Source: Tetracentron sinense (lineage: Eukaryota; Streptophyta; Magnoliopsida; Trochodendrales; Trochodendraceae). Taken from it: DNA of 64,000 nt. Below the pieces are notes generated by a model, which searched no databases, was not told where the DNA came from, and saw nothing but the letters and a program-made list of their open reading frames with translations. The position numbers and the translations under genes are program-made. How positions within the stretch are numbered: position 1 is the stretch's first letter; each line of letters opens with the position of its first letter. Shown here piece by piece: positions 1 to 9,883 of the stretch. Location of the stretch: positions 5,443,072-5,507,071 of the forward strand of contig CM026566.1 in NCBI GenBank assembly GCA_015143295.1, in the 5' to 3' direction.

Positions 1-1314
1 ATTTATCATTTGCTGAAAAAGATTGTCGAAATTATATTGAGAAAGCAAGAAGGTTAAGACTTGGGGAGGGTGATGCCGAAGCAATCTCATGCTATTTTGC
101 TAGAATGAAAGCGAAGAATTCAAACTTTTTTTATATGATGGACTTGGATGAAGATAGTCGTGTAAGGAACTTATTTTGGGCTGATGCAAAGGGTAGGGCA
201 GCATATGAAGCTTTTGGTGATGTTATCACATTTGACACAACGTATCTCACAAATAAGTATGATATGCCTTTTGCTCCTTTTGTAGGAGTAAATCATCACG
301 GGCAATCAATGTTGTTAGGTTGTGGTTTGTTATCGAATGAGGATATTGAGACTTTTGTTTGGTTATTTTAGTCTTGGTTGACATGTATGTCATGGTGTCC
401 TCCGAAAGTTATAATCACTGACCAATGCAAAGCTATGCAAAGGGCTATTGAGAGGGTGTTTCCAAATACTCGACATCGGTGGTGCTTGTGGCATATAATG
501 AAAAAAAATTCCAAAAAATTTAAAGGATATACTGAGTATAAAGCCATTAAGACATCTTTGAAAAATGTAGTATATGATTCTTTGTTCAAAGATGAGTTTG
601 AAGAAGGATGGAGATGGATGATTGAAAAATATGATCTTTATAAAATTGATTGGTTAAGAGGGTTGTATGATGACCAGCATCGTTGGGTTTTGATTTATGT
701 GAAAGACTCTTTTTGGGCAGGAATGTCAACTACGCAACGTAGTGAAAGTATGAATTAATTTTTTGATAATAATGTGTATTCCAAAACAAGTTTAAAGCAA
801 TTTGTTAAACAATACGACAATGCTTTAAGGGATAAGGTTGAAAAGGAGAACCTAGCGAAATATGATTCTTTAAAGGAATGTACAAATGCTTCAATCGCTA
901 TGATATTGAGAAACAATTTCAGAGAGCTTACACCAATACAAAATTTAAAGAGTTTGAAGAGGAGTTGAGGGAAAAGATGTATTGTGAGAAATTTATCATT
1001 AAGGAGGAAGGCTCCATTTGCATATATAAAGTTGTTGAAGATGTAAAAATTGGAGATAAAAAGAAGGATGTGGCTTTCAATGTTTATTTCAATGAAGTGG
1101 AATGTGAAGTGAAGTGAAGTGCACGTACCTTTTATTTGAGTTCAGGGGGATTTTATGTAGACACTCTATTTTGGTACTCACCCAAAGAGGAGTAAAAGAG
1201 ATTCCACTCACCTACATTTTACATCGATGGAGAAAAGACATAAAGTGGAAATGCACTTTTATAAAAAATAGCTACGATGATTTGGGTGTCAAACTGCAGG
1301 CTCCAAATTTGTAG
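1..1314 (+). pseudogene. FAR1/FRS-family (MULE transposase-derived) pseudogene, 5' end outside window
   Basis: FAR1-related (FRS) proteins are transcription factors domesticated from Mutator-like transposases. The frame is open from position 3 with the MULE core (FDTTYLTNKYDMPFAPFVGV, then TDQCKAMQRAIE and the WCLWHIMKK stretch) and ends with a SWIM-like zinc finger around FEFRGILCRH (about 1114-1170). The frame is broken four ways: an in-frame TAG at 369-371, an in-frame TAA at 756-758, a frameshift near 880-905, and another near 1105-1115. At the last break the five-base unit gaagt is repeated three times, which looks like a slippage duplication. The second residue of the usual SWIM CxC pair is Tyr. 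The N-terminal DNA-binding region would lie left of the window. It could be a dead host FRS gene or a dead MULE transposase; the host-gene reading fits better because no terminal inverted repeat is visible. Confidence 0.85.
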
Positions 1315-1785
1315 AATAGATTTGGATCTTATATTGCTTTCTTTTCAGTGGCATGAGTGACTCTCTAAAATATGAATTTCTTAACAAAAAATTTACATTT
1401 CAGTTACAAAACAATGAAACATGATAGGACACTTACAAATTTACAATAGTCCCCTCTGGAATCTCGACGGGAAGAACAAATTTTACAACTGTTCTCTGTT
1501 TCTGTATACAAATACAAATATATAGTTTTTTGATTGGTATGAACTAATTTAATAACTTGATGGAAGTCCCATTCTCTAGAGAAACATGTTGTTCTCAATT
1601 TTTTCTTCCACTGATCCTGATGCAATAAAGAGTAATGTCCATCTTGGCTGTTTCCTTCTGGAAGTCACCAGTAATCCCCACAAGAACATGATTCTTTATC
1701 AAACTGATGAAACCGGTCAGAATCCCTTAAAATTATCAACCTTCCTACGACCTTGAATATGTGCTTGATGGCATTGTGGCAATCT
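1315..1785. other. Intergenic, no feature recognised
   Basis: AT-rich sequence between the FRS pseudogene and the PPR pseudogene. I see no coding signature, repeat unit or RNA gene. Confidence 0.5.
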
Positions 1786-3183
1786 TCACACACCCGTAGA
1801 TTCTTGATCACCCATATCAGTCTCACCTGATGGTACAATCAAAATCCCAAATGCCACAGCTAGTTTCTCAATGCTCATCTCAATAATCAGTTCGGCAGCC
1901 TCCTCACTTAATTTGGTATCACCATGAATTCTACTTGCACCAAGTAAATCACCCCATGTTGCGGCATCTAGTTCGAAAGGCAAGTTGCTCATTAGAACTT
2001 GTGCATCTTCAATGCGACCAGCATGACCCAGAAGATCAATCATGCAAGTGTGGTGTTGTGCCATTGTCATTATGCCGTGTTCTCTATCCATTGAATACAA
2101 GTATTCTGTGCCTTTATCTACTAAGCCAGTTTGACTATAAGCTGACAGAACAACAACTTGAATGATGTGAAACCAATGAAGTAAGAAAAAAATCAGATGG
2201 TAGATTTCTAGTTGAATCTACCCACATTAATATGAGTAGAAATGGAATGTATCATTAACGGAAATTCCTACTTTTTTATGGCAAAAGATTACCTTTGGTG
2301 GCTGCCCGAGCTAAGCGCTCGGGCATCCACAAACCATTAAACACCTGGCGTTTTTAAAGGGGAAAGAAATCAAATGGGGAGAAGTCAAAATCAAGGGAGA
2401 CAATGAAATGACTTCTCACCTAAAATCTTGCCAGCTGCCCAATGGTTTGTGGATGCCCGAGCGCTTAGCTCGGGCAGCCACCAGAGGTAATCTTTTGCCC
2501 TTTTTTATATGCCTTAATCAGGCTGCACCCATATTGCAGATGTGAACACATTTGGAAACTTAAGATATATCATCATTCAAAAATATAACTACTCAAAATA
2601 AATGCACAAAGACCCAGTGAAAATCTCCCTCGCTTCATCAATGTACCCATTTTGGGAATAACCAGATAACATAGTATTCCATGAAACAACATTTCTTTTA
2701 CGCATTTTATCGAACAACAAGCTAGCGATGCTAAGGTTGGGATGCCAAACATACCACTACCCCGCTAATCATCACATTCCAAGAAACAAGAACTCTTTCA
2801 GGCATTCTATCAAATAATTGCCGGGCAAGATCGAATCTGTCGTTCGACAAGTAAACGGTGATCGTGGCATTCCAGGAGATTGATGCTTGACAGGACATGG
2901 TTTCGAAGAGATGGACAATCGATTCATATTGGCTGTTCCGTCGCTGATGGCCATGTTCCATTTTACAATCTATGCGTCTATAATGGGGGCATAGCATCTC
3001 CTTCAAATTCATAGCTGTTACTTTCCTTGGAATTCTTTTGAGCCGGAACCCTGCTGGTGTTAGAGGGAGAAGAAGGAAATCGAAAATGTGGGAGAACTTA
3101 GAAGAGATGGAAAGGGAGAGGGAGAAGACAAGGAGAGCTAGAGCTAGGTTTAGGTTTGTACACTGCCTCTGTTCCCAGGCCAA
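1786..3183 (-). pseudogene. PLS-class pentatricopeptide-repeat (PPR) pseudogene
   Basis: PPR proteins bind organellar RNA in mitochondria or plastids. Reading leftwards, the sequence has PPR motifs (SWNATITVYLSNDRFDLARQ and ERVLVSWNVMISG at 2740-2900; RNVVSWNTMLSGYSQNG-like at about 2620-2700) and then, left of a MITE, a C-terminal block with CMIDLLGHAGRIEDAQ and AATWGDLLGASRIHG, typical of the E region of PLS-type PPR proteins. Only about five motifs remain where intact family members have ten or more, and the frame changes between blocks, so most of the array has been lost. After IIEMSIEK the sequence stops resembling a PPR protein. The start is uncertain; 3183 is the furthest upstream Met in frame, while Met at 3013 is also possible. 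A 220-bp MITE lies inside the gene at 2280-2499. Confidence 0.8.
2271..2508. mobile_element. Mutator-type MITE (220 bp) with 9-bp target-site duplication
   Basis: The element spans 2280-2499 and has no coding capacity. Its terminal inverted repeats are 59 bp (2280-2338 and 2441-2499), beginning GGCAAAAGATTACC, with one mismatch between arms. Each arm contains an inner palindrome, CCCGAGCTAAGCGCTCGGG. It is flanked by the 9-bp direct repeat CTTTTTTAT (2271-2279 and 2500-2508). A 9-bp duplication is the signature of Mutator-superfamily transposition, so this is a MULE-derived MITE. The near-perfect arms imply a recent insertion, later than decay of the PPR gene around it. Confidence 0.92.
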
Positions 3184-3420
3184 ATCAAATCATGTTATAT
3201 TTTTTTTTAGAAGCAACCCAAAAGAAATGTTTTTTAAATTACATGATGTGGGCATGTGACATGGCAGCCACATAAGATGGGATGAAACATTTGGGTGATT
3301 TCGATGGGTCAAAAAACATTTCTCAATATTAAATCGAGGGTGTTGTGTAAGATTATATTCTTTTTTATTCAAATGGACTTCTTACTTGGGTACTCCCCTT
3401 TCTTTCTCCTTGTTGCCATA

Positions 3421-4429
3421 AATATGAACAGGAGATTCAAGTCTATATGCACTTGAGTGATGCTGGCGCTAAATTCGGTATATTTTTTATTTTTTTTGGG
3501 TAAACTCAATAACACCACAAGGTGATTACTGAAGGCAATTGAAGGAAATACTCACACCATCCATGCAAACACACACACACAACGTGCAAACACCACACCA
3601 CACATACCACACATGCAGCCCATATAAGCTTCACCCTAGAGCTCCTCAAAACGGGTACCAACCGTTTGAGGCGCCAAGGAACTTACAAGAGACAGCATGC
3701 TCGGATAGTTATCCGATATGGGACTAACACACACACCCGAAGGCTGTTTTAGTATTTTTGGTAAACTCAATAGCACCACAAGGTGATTACTGAAGGCAAT
3801 TGAAGGAAATACTCACACCATCCATGCAAACACACACACACACAACATGCAAACAAGCGCTCACACCATCCATGCAAACACACACACACACACACAACAT
3901 GCAAACAAGCGCTAAATTCGGTATAGCAGAACCATTTAATGGAAAAAATTGGGATGTTGTAAATGCATCAAAGAAGGATGAGGACAATGTCTTCACTATT
4001 ATAAAAGAAATTAGCAGGAATCAGATGATAGTGGCAACTCTCATTGCCACAGTCACCTTTGCTGCAACTTTCCAAGTTCCGGGAGGTTACAAAAGTGATG
4101 GCCTCGCGAGTAATGCAACATTCCAAGCCTTTGTGATAACGGATGCCATAGCATTGTCATGCTCCATGACCGCTGTATTCCTCAGTTACATATTCACCCT
4201 TATCCGTAAATTGGTTCCCGTCTATGTCTTCCCAAAATTAGTTATGCTCGTCACAATTCTGTTACTCTTCGCCATGTTAGCTATGTTTGCAACATTCATG
4301 GCTGGCCTGACCATGGTGCTAACTAACTTCTCGTGCCTCTACATTTTTTCTTTTATTCTCGTGGAGATTTATCTTCATAGCCCCTGTTTGTTAGCTCATA
4401 TAGAAAAATATCACGAAATCACCCTTTGA
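3421..4429 (+). pseudogene. Ankyrin-repeat protein C-terminus with PGG domain, interrupted
   Basis: Plant ankyrin-PGG (ACD6-like) proteins are membrane proteins with N-terminal ankyrin repeats and a C-terminal PGG domain of about four membrane helices. Here the frame after the insert (from about 3909) reads through a PGG domain: RNQMIVATLIATVTFAATFQ, then VPGGYKSDG, then hydrophobic helices around 4125-4200 and 4240-4320. The coding sequence just before the insert (3421-3482) is the same exon, broken by a 426-bp insertion between duplicated copies of GCGCTAAATTCGGTATA. The ankyrin repeats are absent; only the last exon remains. The computed start at 3800 lies in the insert and is not a real start. 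Confidence 0.82.
3466..3925 (-). mobile_element. Retroposon-like insertion with 17-bp target duplication
   Basis: The 17-bp sequence GCGCTAAATTCGGTATA occurs at 3466-3482 and 3909-3925 and flanks a 426-bp insert (3483-3908). Read on the minus strand, the insert ends in an A-rich tail (complement of TTTTTTATTTTTTTTGGG) abutting the duplication. A long target duplication plus an A-tail is what LINE-driven retroposition (SINE or truncated LINE) leaves. Inside, a block of about 75 bp beginning AAACTCAATA.CACCACAAGG is present twice (from about 3503 and about 3763), each followed by a CA microsatellite. No reverse-transcriptase sequence is seen, and I could not assign a SINE family. Confidence 0.75.
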
Positions 4430-4832
4430 TCCTCTGGTTTGATTAGCATGTCTCACAATATAACTTGGATATGCAATTTTAGAAATTTGGTATTTGGTCT
4501 TTGGCGAATCTCTTGTGTACGTTCGCAAGCCCTAGATTGGCAGGTTCTAAATTTTAGAAAGTTATTTTCAACCATTGCATTTGTATATCTTATAGATCCT
4601 TTTTGAGATTTTTCTTGTTCATTTGTAAACAATCTCTATACAAACCGACAACTAAAAGTTGGGTTGCACCACCGCTTTGGGCCACCTCTAAACAATTGCA
4701 TCTTACGACTTTTGCATTTAAACTGCATGCCTGGTGTGGTTACAGAATTCTCGGGGATCTTTCTCTAGTACGAATGATGAATCTTCTTACTTTGCAGATG
4801 ACCAGTTTTACAATTTCTGTGTTAGTTAGATG
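4430..4832. other. 3' flank of the PGG fragment, no further feature
   Basis: Possible 3'-UTR and downstream sequence of the ankyrin-PGG gene up to the copia LTR. The short open frame at 4603-4878 runs into the LTR and has no recognisable protein. Confidence 0.5.
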
Positions 4833-5259
4833 TGTTGGCTTTGCTAAGCCTTGCCCAAGACAATGGAGATGTTGCTAACCACACAAAGAAAGCTAAACTT
4901 CAAATAAGGCTACTGCCTATTAAGAAGAGACACTCACTGTATTGGATAAAGGAATGCTTACAAACACTAGAAGTCTTTCTCCACTCAATGCCAAAACCAT
5001 AGCCTATTCACTCCTATTTATAGAGTTTACATCATAAGTGAAATTACAAGTGTACCCCTATTCTAGACTTTTCCATAAGACATAAGGGCAATGCCCTTTT
5101 AAACTTTCAAAAATTTCTTACTTTTCCAAGAGAACAATCTTCTAGAAAGTTCTTGCATGTTCTCCAAGTCAAATGCTTCTACCAAATTCTAGAAACTCTA
5201 GGAGTCTAGAGACATCATGAGGTTAGACTCTAGAAACTTCCAAGTTTGTGTTTCCAACA
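4833..5259 (-). repeat. Copia 3' LTR
   Basis: 427-bp LTR, paired with 9456-9883. Carries the same TATA motif (5014-5023) and the same heat-shock-element cluster (5139-5151, 5187-5194, 5226-5240) as the 5' copy. Confidence 0.95.
5139..5240 (-). promoter_or_regulatory. Heat-shock-element cluster in copia 3' LTR
   Basis: Perfect three-unit element TTCTAGAAAGTTC at 5139-5151 (pattern TTCnnGAAnnTTC), a two-unit TTCTAGAA at 5187-5194, and a near-perfect CTCTAGAAACTTCC near 5228-5241. These equal the motifs in the 5' LTR. Confidence 0.65.
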
Positions 5260-5274
5260 CCCCCTTTCAAACTG
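5260..5274 (-). promoter_or_regulatory. Copia polypurine tract
   Basis: On the minus strand CAGTTTGAAAGGGGG directly abuts the 3' LTR; it is the expected primer for plus-strand DNA synthesis. It starts inside the last codons of the polyprotein, so coding and PPT nearly touch. Confidence 0.85.
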
Positions 5275-8200
5275 GAAGTTTTCTCATTCCAAGCAATTCT
5301 CTTTGTCTCCTGAATGCATCAGTTGGCAAAGCCTTAGTAAAGATGTCCGCTACTTGTTCTTTGGTATCACAATACTCTAGCTTTACTGTTTTCTGCTTCA
5401 CATGGTCTCTTAGAAAATGGAATCTGGTATCAATATGTTTACTTCTTCCATGTTGTACCGGATTCTTGGCAAGTGCAATAGCTGACTTGTTGTCCACGTA
5501 TATGATTGTTGATTCTTCTTGTAAATGATTCAACTCTTTTAAGAGATTCCTTAGCCATATTGCTTCACAAACTGTGGATGATGCCGCCACATACTCAGCT
5601 TCACATGTAGATAGAGCTACAATACTCTGCTTCTTAGAGCTCCATGTGAAAGCTGTGGATCCAAGGTAAAAAACATACCCTGTTGTGCTTTTACGTTCAT
5701 CTTGGTCACCTCCCCAATCACTGTCTGAGTATCCATATAACTCTGCATCCTCATTATAAGAATAAAAAAGTCCAAATTCTAAAGTTCCTGAAATGTACCT
5801 TAGGATTCTCTTCGCTGCAAGCCAATGAGATTCCTTTGGAGTTTCCATGTATCTGCTCAGAAGTCCAACACCATAGACTATATCTGGTCTTGTGATTGTG
5901 AGATATCTTAAGCTTCCAATCAAACTCTTGAATAGAGTTGAATCCACGGTCTTTCCTTCTCCTTCTTTTGTCAACTTCGAACCCATTGCTACAGGAGTGC
6001 TTACTGTGTTGCAGCCATCCAATCTGAATTTCTTAAGAAGCTCCATCGCATACCTTTTTTGAGATATGAATATACCATCAGCTTGCTGTTTCACCTCTAT
6101 ACCAAGGAAGTAGGACATAAGTCCACAGTCTGTCATTTCGAATTCCTTGAAGATAGCATGCTTGAATTTATCGAACATCTCCTGACTGTTCCCGGTGAAT
6201 AGCAAGTCATCAACGTAGAGGCATGCTATAAGTAATTCTCCATAGTTGTTCCTTTTTATGTAGAGGGAATGCTCATATGGACATTTAGTAAAGCCATTTT
6301 CTTGAAGGTAGTTATCAATCCGAGAATTCCAAGCTCGAGGCGCCTGCTTTAATCCATATAAAGCTTTCTTTAGGCGATAAACTTTATCCTCTTCTCCTTC
6401 TACTATGAAGCCTTCGGCCTGTTCCACATACACTTCTTCATCAAGAATTCCATTGAGGAATGCTGACTTTACATCCAGTTGGTAAATTTTCCAACTGTGA
6501 TGGGCGGCAAGTGAGATCAGCATCCTGACTGTATCAAGTCGAGCAACTGGTGCAAAAACTTCTTCATAATCCACGCCATATTTTTGTTTGTAGCCCTTAG
6601 CTACAAGCCTTGCCTTGTAACGGTCAATCTTTCCATCGGCAGTTCGCTTGATCTTATATACCCACTTCACACCAATTGACTTATGACCCTTAGGAAGTGA
6701 AGTTAACTCCCATGTTTTATTCTTTTGGATGGCATAAATCTCCTCTTCCATGGCTGATCTCCAACAATTTTCTTTCACAGCCTCTTGAAAAGTAAGTGGC
6801 TCATGATCAACATATAGGCAGAGAAGATTTATATTATCATTGTTTTCAGTTTGCTCATAAATTTCACTTAGGCTCCTCATTTTGATTGGTCTTCTAGATG
6901 ATGAAGGACTAGTTGAGCTTTGAGTTAATGAAGTACCTTCTGGAGTTATGAGTCGTGCATCAGGACTTCTCCGAACTATAGATGATGATGCGCGTGGAGC
7001 TGGTGTTGAGATAGTTTGTCGCATATTTTCTTGATTTTGTTCTCCGTGGTCTGCTTCTTGCTCTTCTATCTCAATCTGATTCTCTTTGATTTTCTCTTCT
7101 TTATCCCAATTCCATGTTTCTTCTTCACTGAAAATCACATCTCTACTCACCACTACCTTATTAGTAAGTGGATTGTAGAATTTGTATGCTTTGGACTCCT
7201 CACTGTACCCAATGAAGATGCATTTCTCGCCACGATCATCCAACTTTTTCCTTTTTGCCTCTAGTACTTGAGCATAGGCAATGCATCCAAAGATCTTCAA
7301 GTGCGACACACTGGGCTTATAGCCGCTCCATGCCTCCTGGGGTGTCTTGTTCTTAACGCTTTTTGTAGGGCACCTATTGATAAGATAAGTTGTGCATGCA
7401 ACTGCTTCGGCCCAGAAATGCTTTGGCAATCCCTTCTCTTTAAGCATAGTCCTTGTCATGTCAAGGATGGTGCGGTTCTTACTTTCCACAATCCCATTTT
7501 GCTGTGGTGTATAAGCTGCTGTAAATTGTTGTCTGATACCCTGTTGTCTGCAATTTTCTTGAAGTGCATTTGAGGTGTACTCACCACCTCTATCAGATCT
7601 CAGTGTCTTAATTTTATAACCACTCTCTACTTCAACACGAGCTTTAAAATTTTTAAAGATAGTAAAAGCAACAGATTTCTCTTTAATGAAGTATACCCAG
7701 AGTTTTCTACTGAAGTCATCAATGAAAGTAATAAAGTACTTACTTCCTCCGAGAGAAATTGGATCCAACGGTCCGCAGATATCCGTGTGAACCAGCTGTA
7801 ATGGTTCTGTTGCTCTCCACGATCTGCCACTCTGGAAAGGAATTCGTTGTTGCTTGCTAAGTGTGCATGTCTCACACACATGGTCTACCTGTTTAATGAC
7901 TGGCAAACCAGAAACCATGCCCGTTGTGGATAATAGCCTGAGACCATTGATATTGAGATGCCCGAAGCGAATGTGCCATTTCCATGACTCATTCTCCTTG
8001 CGTCCAAGGAAGCACATTTCCAATTTTGTGTTAAGATAGAGTGGGAACATGCGATTCTTCGCCATTTGAACTTGTGTAACAAGTCTTCCTCGTGCATCTC
8101 TCAAAGCAAGAGAGTGATTCTCCATGTGTATTACGTACCCCTTTTCGAGGAGTTGTCCAATACTGAGTATATTGTTTTTCATATTGGGCACGTAGTACAC

Positions 8201-9397
8201 ATTGGAGATATATTCTGGCGTACCATTCTTCTGATAAATTTTAACCTTACCTTTGCCCTTCACGAGGACCTTGGATGAGTCTCCTAAGCTCACATTACCG
8301 TGAATGTCTTCTGCCATCTCCACGAAGAGTTCCTTCTTCCCACACATGTGATTGCTAGCTCCCGAGTCAAGATACCACAAATCTTGTTGACCAGACACTT
8401 CTTCTCGAGCAAGGAGGAGTGTGGAGTCTTCTCTTCCACAATTTGATGCTTCGGCGAGGTTGGATTGCTCTTCTTGATCCACAGATTTGCTCCAACAATT
8501 TGATGAATAGTGCCCATACTTGTTGCAATTGTAGCATTGAATGCTTCTAGTATTACCACGACCATATGTGGATCTACCTCTGCTAGTTCCTCTTCCGCGG
8601 CTACTGTTGAAATTCCACTGATTTTGTGTATGACTTTGATAATTTCCTCGTCCTCTACCTCTTCCGCGATTACCATGGTTGCCACCACCACGTTGTGAAT
8701 CTCCGTGACTGCCCCTTTGATCTCTTAGAGTCAAGTTTGACTCTAATGCTTGTTCCAATACCATGGAACTCGAATTCTTTTGCATGCGTTGCTCATGAAT
8801 TTGAAGTGATCCCATTAACTCCTCAACTGAGAGTGTCTCCAAATCTTTGGATTCTTCAATAGCCACAACCACGTGTTCGAACTTGGTTGTGAGGGATCGT
8901 AGCACCTTCTCTATGACCCGAAGGTCTTCAATCTTTTCACCATTCCTCTTTAATTGATTCACAATAATAAGTAATCGCGAAAAATAATCGGAGATGCTCT
9001 CACCTTCTTTCATATGGGCTGTCTCGAACTCGGCTCTTAGAGCTTGTAGGCGAATCCTCTTAACACGATCAACTCCTTTGAAAATGGTGCCTAGGATCTC
9101 CCAAGCCCTTTTGCTTGATGTCGCTTCAGCGATCTTCTCGAACGTTGATTCGTCCAACGCTTGGTAGAGTAAGAACAATGCCTTTTTATCCCTCTTTCTT
9201 TGATCCTTGAGAGTGTTCTTCTGCTCCACGGTGTACACGGCTTCTTGCTCCATGGTGGGTTCTACATACCCATCATTGACAATCTCCCATAGATCTTGCG
9301 ACCCAAACAATGCCTTCATTTGTATACACCAAATCTCAAAGTTGTCTTTTGTGAACCTTGGAATTTGAGGTTGAACCAAGTTGGAGGCCATCTTCAC
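5267..9397 (-). CDS. Copia gag-pol polyprotein (1376 aa, open)
   Basis: Single polyprotein for particle formation and replication of the element. Domains in order: gag with a UBN2-like core (about residues 10-220), a CCHC zinc knuckle [14 protein letters not shown] (about 288-301), protease [11 protein letters not shown] (about 343), integrase with an HHCC finger and D-D-E residues in [17 protein letters not shown] and QNGIVESKN, reverse transcriptase with the CLYVDDLLF active site (about 1060), and a C-terminal RNase H with [18 protein letters not shown]. No stop or frameshift interrupts it and all catalytic motifs I looked for are present. The length is normal for a complete plant copia polyprotein. 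The start is the first Met after the primer site; a second Met two codons on (MASNL) would serve as well. Confidence 0.96.
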   Translation of the reverse strand: MKMASNLVQPQIPRFTKDNFEIWCIQMKALFGSQDLWEIVNDGYVEPTMEQEAVYTVEQKNTLKDQRKRDKKALFLLYQALDESTFEKIAEATSSKRAWEILGTIFKGVDRVKRIRLQALRAEFETAHMKEGESISDYFSRLLIIVNQLKRNGEKIEDLRVIEKVLRSLTTKFEHVVVAIEESKDLETLSVEELMGSLQIHEQRMQKNSSSMVLEQALESNLTLRDQRGSHGDSQRGGGNHGNRGRGRGRGNYQSHTQNQWNFNSSRGRGTSRGRSTYGRGNTRSIQCYNCNKYGHYSSNCWSKSVDQEEQSNLAEASNCGREDSTLLLAREEVSGQQDLWYLDSGASNHMCGKKELFVEMAEDIHGNVSLGDSSKVLVKGKGKVKIYQKNGTPEYISNVYYVPNMKNNILSIGQLLEKGYVIHMENHSLALRDARGRLVTQVQMAKNRMFPLYLNTKLEMCFLGRKENESWKWHIRFGHLNINGLRLLSTTGMVSGLPVIKQVDHVCETCTLSKQQRIPFQSGRSWRATEPLQLVHTDICGPLDPISLGGSKYFITFIDDFSRKLWVYFIKEKSVAFTIFKNFKARVEVESGYKIKTLRSDRGGEYTSNALQENCRQQGIRQQFTAAYTPQQNGIVESKNRTILDMTRTMLKEKGLPKHFWAEAVACTTYLINRCPTKSVKNKTPQEAWSGYKPSVSHLKIFGCIAYAQVLEAKRKKLDDRGEKCIFIGYSEESKAYKFYNPLTNKVVVSRDVIFSEEETWNWDKEEKIKENQIEIEEQEADHGEQNQENMRQTISTPAPRASSSIVRRSPDARLITPEGTSLTQSSTSPSSSRRPIKMRSLSEIYEQTENNDNINLLCLYVDHEPLTFQEAVKENCWRSAMEEEIYAIQKNKTWELTSLPKGHKSIGVKWVYKIKRTADGKIDRYKARLVAKGYKQKYGVDYEEVFAPVARLDTVRMLISLAAHHSWKIYQLDVKSAFLNGILDEEVYVEQAEGFIVEGEEDKVYRLKKALYGLKQAPRAWNSRIDNYLQENGFTKCPYEHSLYIKRNNYGELLIACLYVDDLLFTGNSQEMFDKFKHAIFKEFEMTDCGLMSYFLGIEVKQQADGIFISQKRYAMELLKKFRLDGCNTVSTPVAMGSKLTKEGEGKTVDSTLFKSLIGSLRYLTITRPDIVYGVGLLSRYMETPKESHWLAAKRILRYISGTLEFGLFYSYNEDAELYGYSDSDWGGDQDERKSTTGYVFYLGSTAFTWSSKKQSIVALSTCEAEYVAASSTVCEAIWLRNLLKELNHLQEESTIIYVDNKSAIALAKNPVQHGRSKHIDTRFHFLRDHVKQKTVKLEYCDTKEQVADIFTKALPTDAFRRQRELLGMRKLPV

Positions 9398-9435
9398 GAT
9401 CCAACAAAAGGAACACCGACGTGACTCTAGAATGA

Positions 9436-9452
9436 CCTTGGCTCTGATACCA
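9436..9452 (-). promoter_or_regulatory. Copia primer-binding site (initiator Met tRNA)
   Basis: On the minus strand TGGTATCAGAGCCAAGG lies three bases after the 5' LTR. TGGTATCAGAGCC is the usual plant copia site complementary to the 3' end of initiator methionine tRNA. Confidence 0.93.
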
Positions 9453-9636
9453 CTTTGTTGGCTTTGCTAAGCCTTGCCCAAGACAATGGAGATGTTGCTA
9501 ACCACACAAAAAAAGCTAAACTTCAAAGAAGGCTACTGCCTATTAAGAAGAGACACTCACTGTATTGGATAAAGGAATGCTTACAAACACTAGAAGTCTT
9601 TCTCCACTCAATACCAAAACCATAGCCTATTCACTC

Positions 9637-9646
9637 CTATTTATAG
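9637..9646 (-). promoter_or_regulatory. TATA box of copia LTR
   Basis: CTATAAATAG on the minus strand, about 240 bp into the LTR. The same motif is at 5014-5023 in the other LTR. Confidence 0.7.
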
Positions 9647-9762
9647 AGTTTACATCATAAGTGAAATTACAAGTGTACCCCTATTCTAGACTTTTCCATA
9701 AGACACAAGGGCAATGCCCTTTTAAACCTTCAAAAATTTCTTACTTTTCCAAGAGAACAATC

Positions 9763-9864
9763 TTCTAGAAAGTTCTTGCATGTTCTCCAAGTCAAATGCT
9801 TCTACAAAATTCTAGAAACTCTAAGGAGTCTAGAGACATCATGAGGTTAGACTCTAGAAACTTC
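9763..9864 (-). promoter_or_regulatory. Heat-shock-element cluster in copia 5' LTR (U3)
   Basis: Contains a perfect three-unit motif TTCTAGAAAGTTC (9763-9775), a two-unit TTCTAGAA (9810-9817), and TCTAGAAACTTC (9853-9864), which misses one base of a three-unit site. All lie 120-230 bp upstream of the TATA box in the element's orientation. Known precedent: the Arabidopsis copia element ONSEN (ATCOPIA78) is transcribed on heat through such sites. Function here is inferred from the motif alone. Confidence 0.65.
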
Positions 9865-9883
9865 CAAGTTTGTGTTTCCAACA

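Larger units (their letters stand above)
4833..9883 (-). mobile_element. Nearly intact Ty1/copia LTR retrotransposon
   Basis: The element is 5051 bp on the minus strand, with LTRs of 427 bp (4833-5259) and 428 bp (9456-9883). I see about six substitutions and one indel between them. A primer site matching initiator-Met tRNA is at 9436-9452, a polypurine tract at 5260-5274, and a single uninterrupted gag-pol frame lies between. LTRs begin TGTTGG and end CCAACA on both strands. All structural parts needed by an autonomous copia element are present. The expected 5-bp target duplication is missing: AGATG lies left and TTTCT right. The lineage within copia is not assigned. Confidence 0.95.
9456..9883 (-). 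repeat. Copia 5' LTR
   Basis: 428-bp LTR. In the element's orientation it runs from 9883 to 9456, with the heat-shock motifs (9763-9864) in U3, then the TATA box (9637-9646), then the leader. Confidence 0.95.

Noticed and set aside
3787..3996. Cys/Val-rich minus-strand frame
   Set aside because: Translation of the CA microsatellites in the retroposon-like insert.
4810..4830. Shared word ATTTCTG left (CAATTTCTGTG) and right (CATTTCTGG) of copia as a displaced target duplication
   Set aside because: Not adjacent to the left LTR end; a short coincidental match.
8290..8691. 133-aa minus-strand frame and other frames inside 5267-9397
   Set aside because: Shadow frames of the copia polyprotein in the same or opposite strand.
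9436..9452. tRNA gene
   Set aside because: Only the 3'-terminal complement of initiator Met tRNA is present, as a primer-binding site; no cloverleaf.
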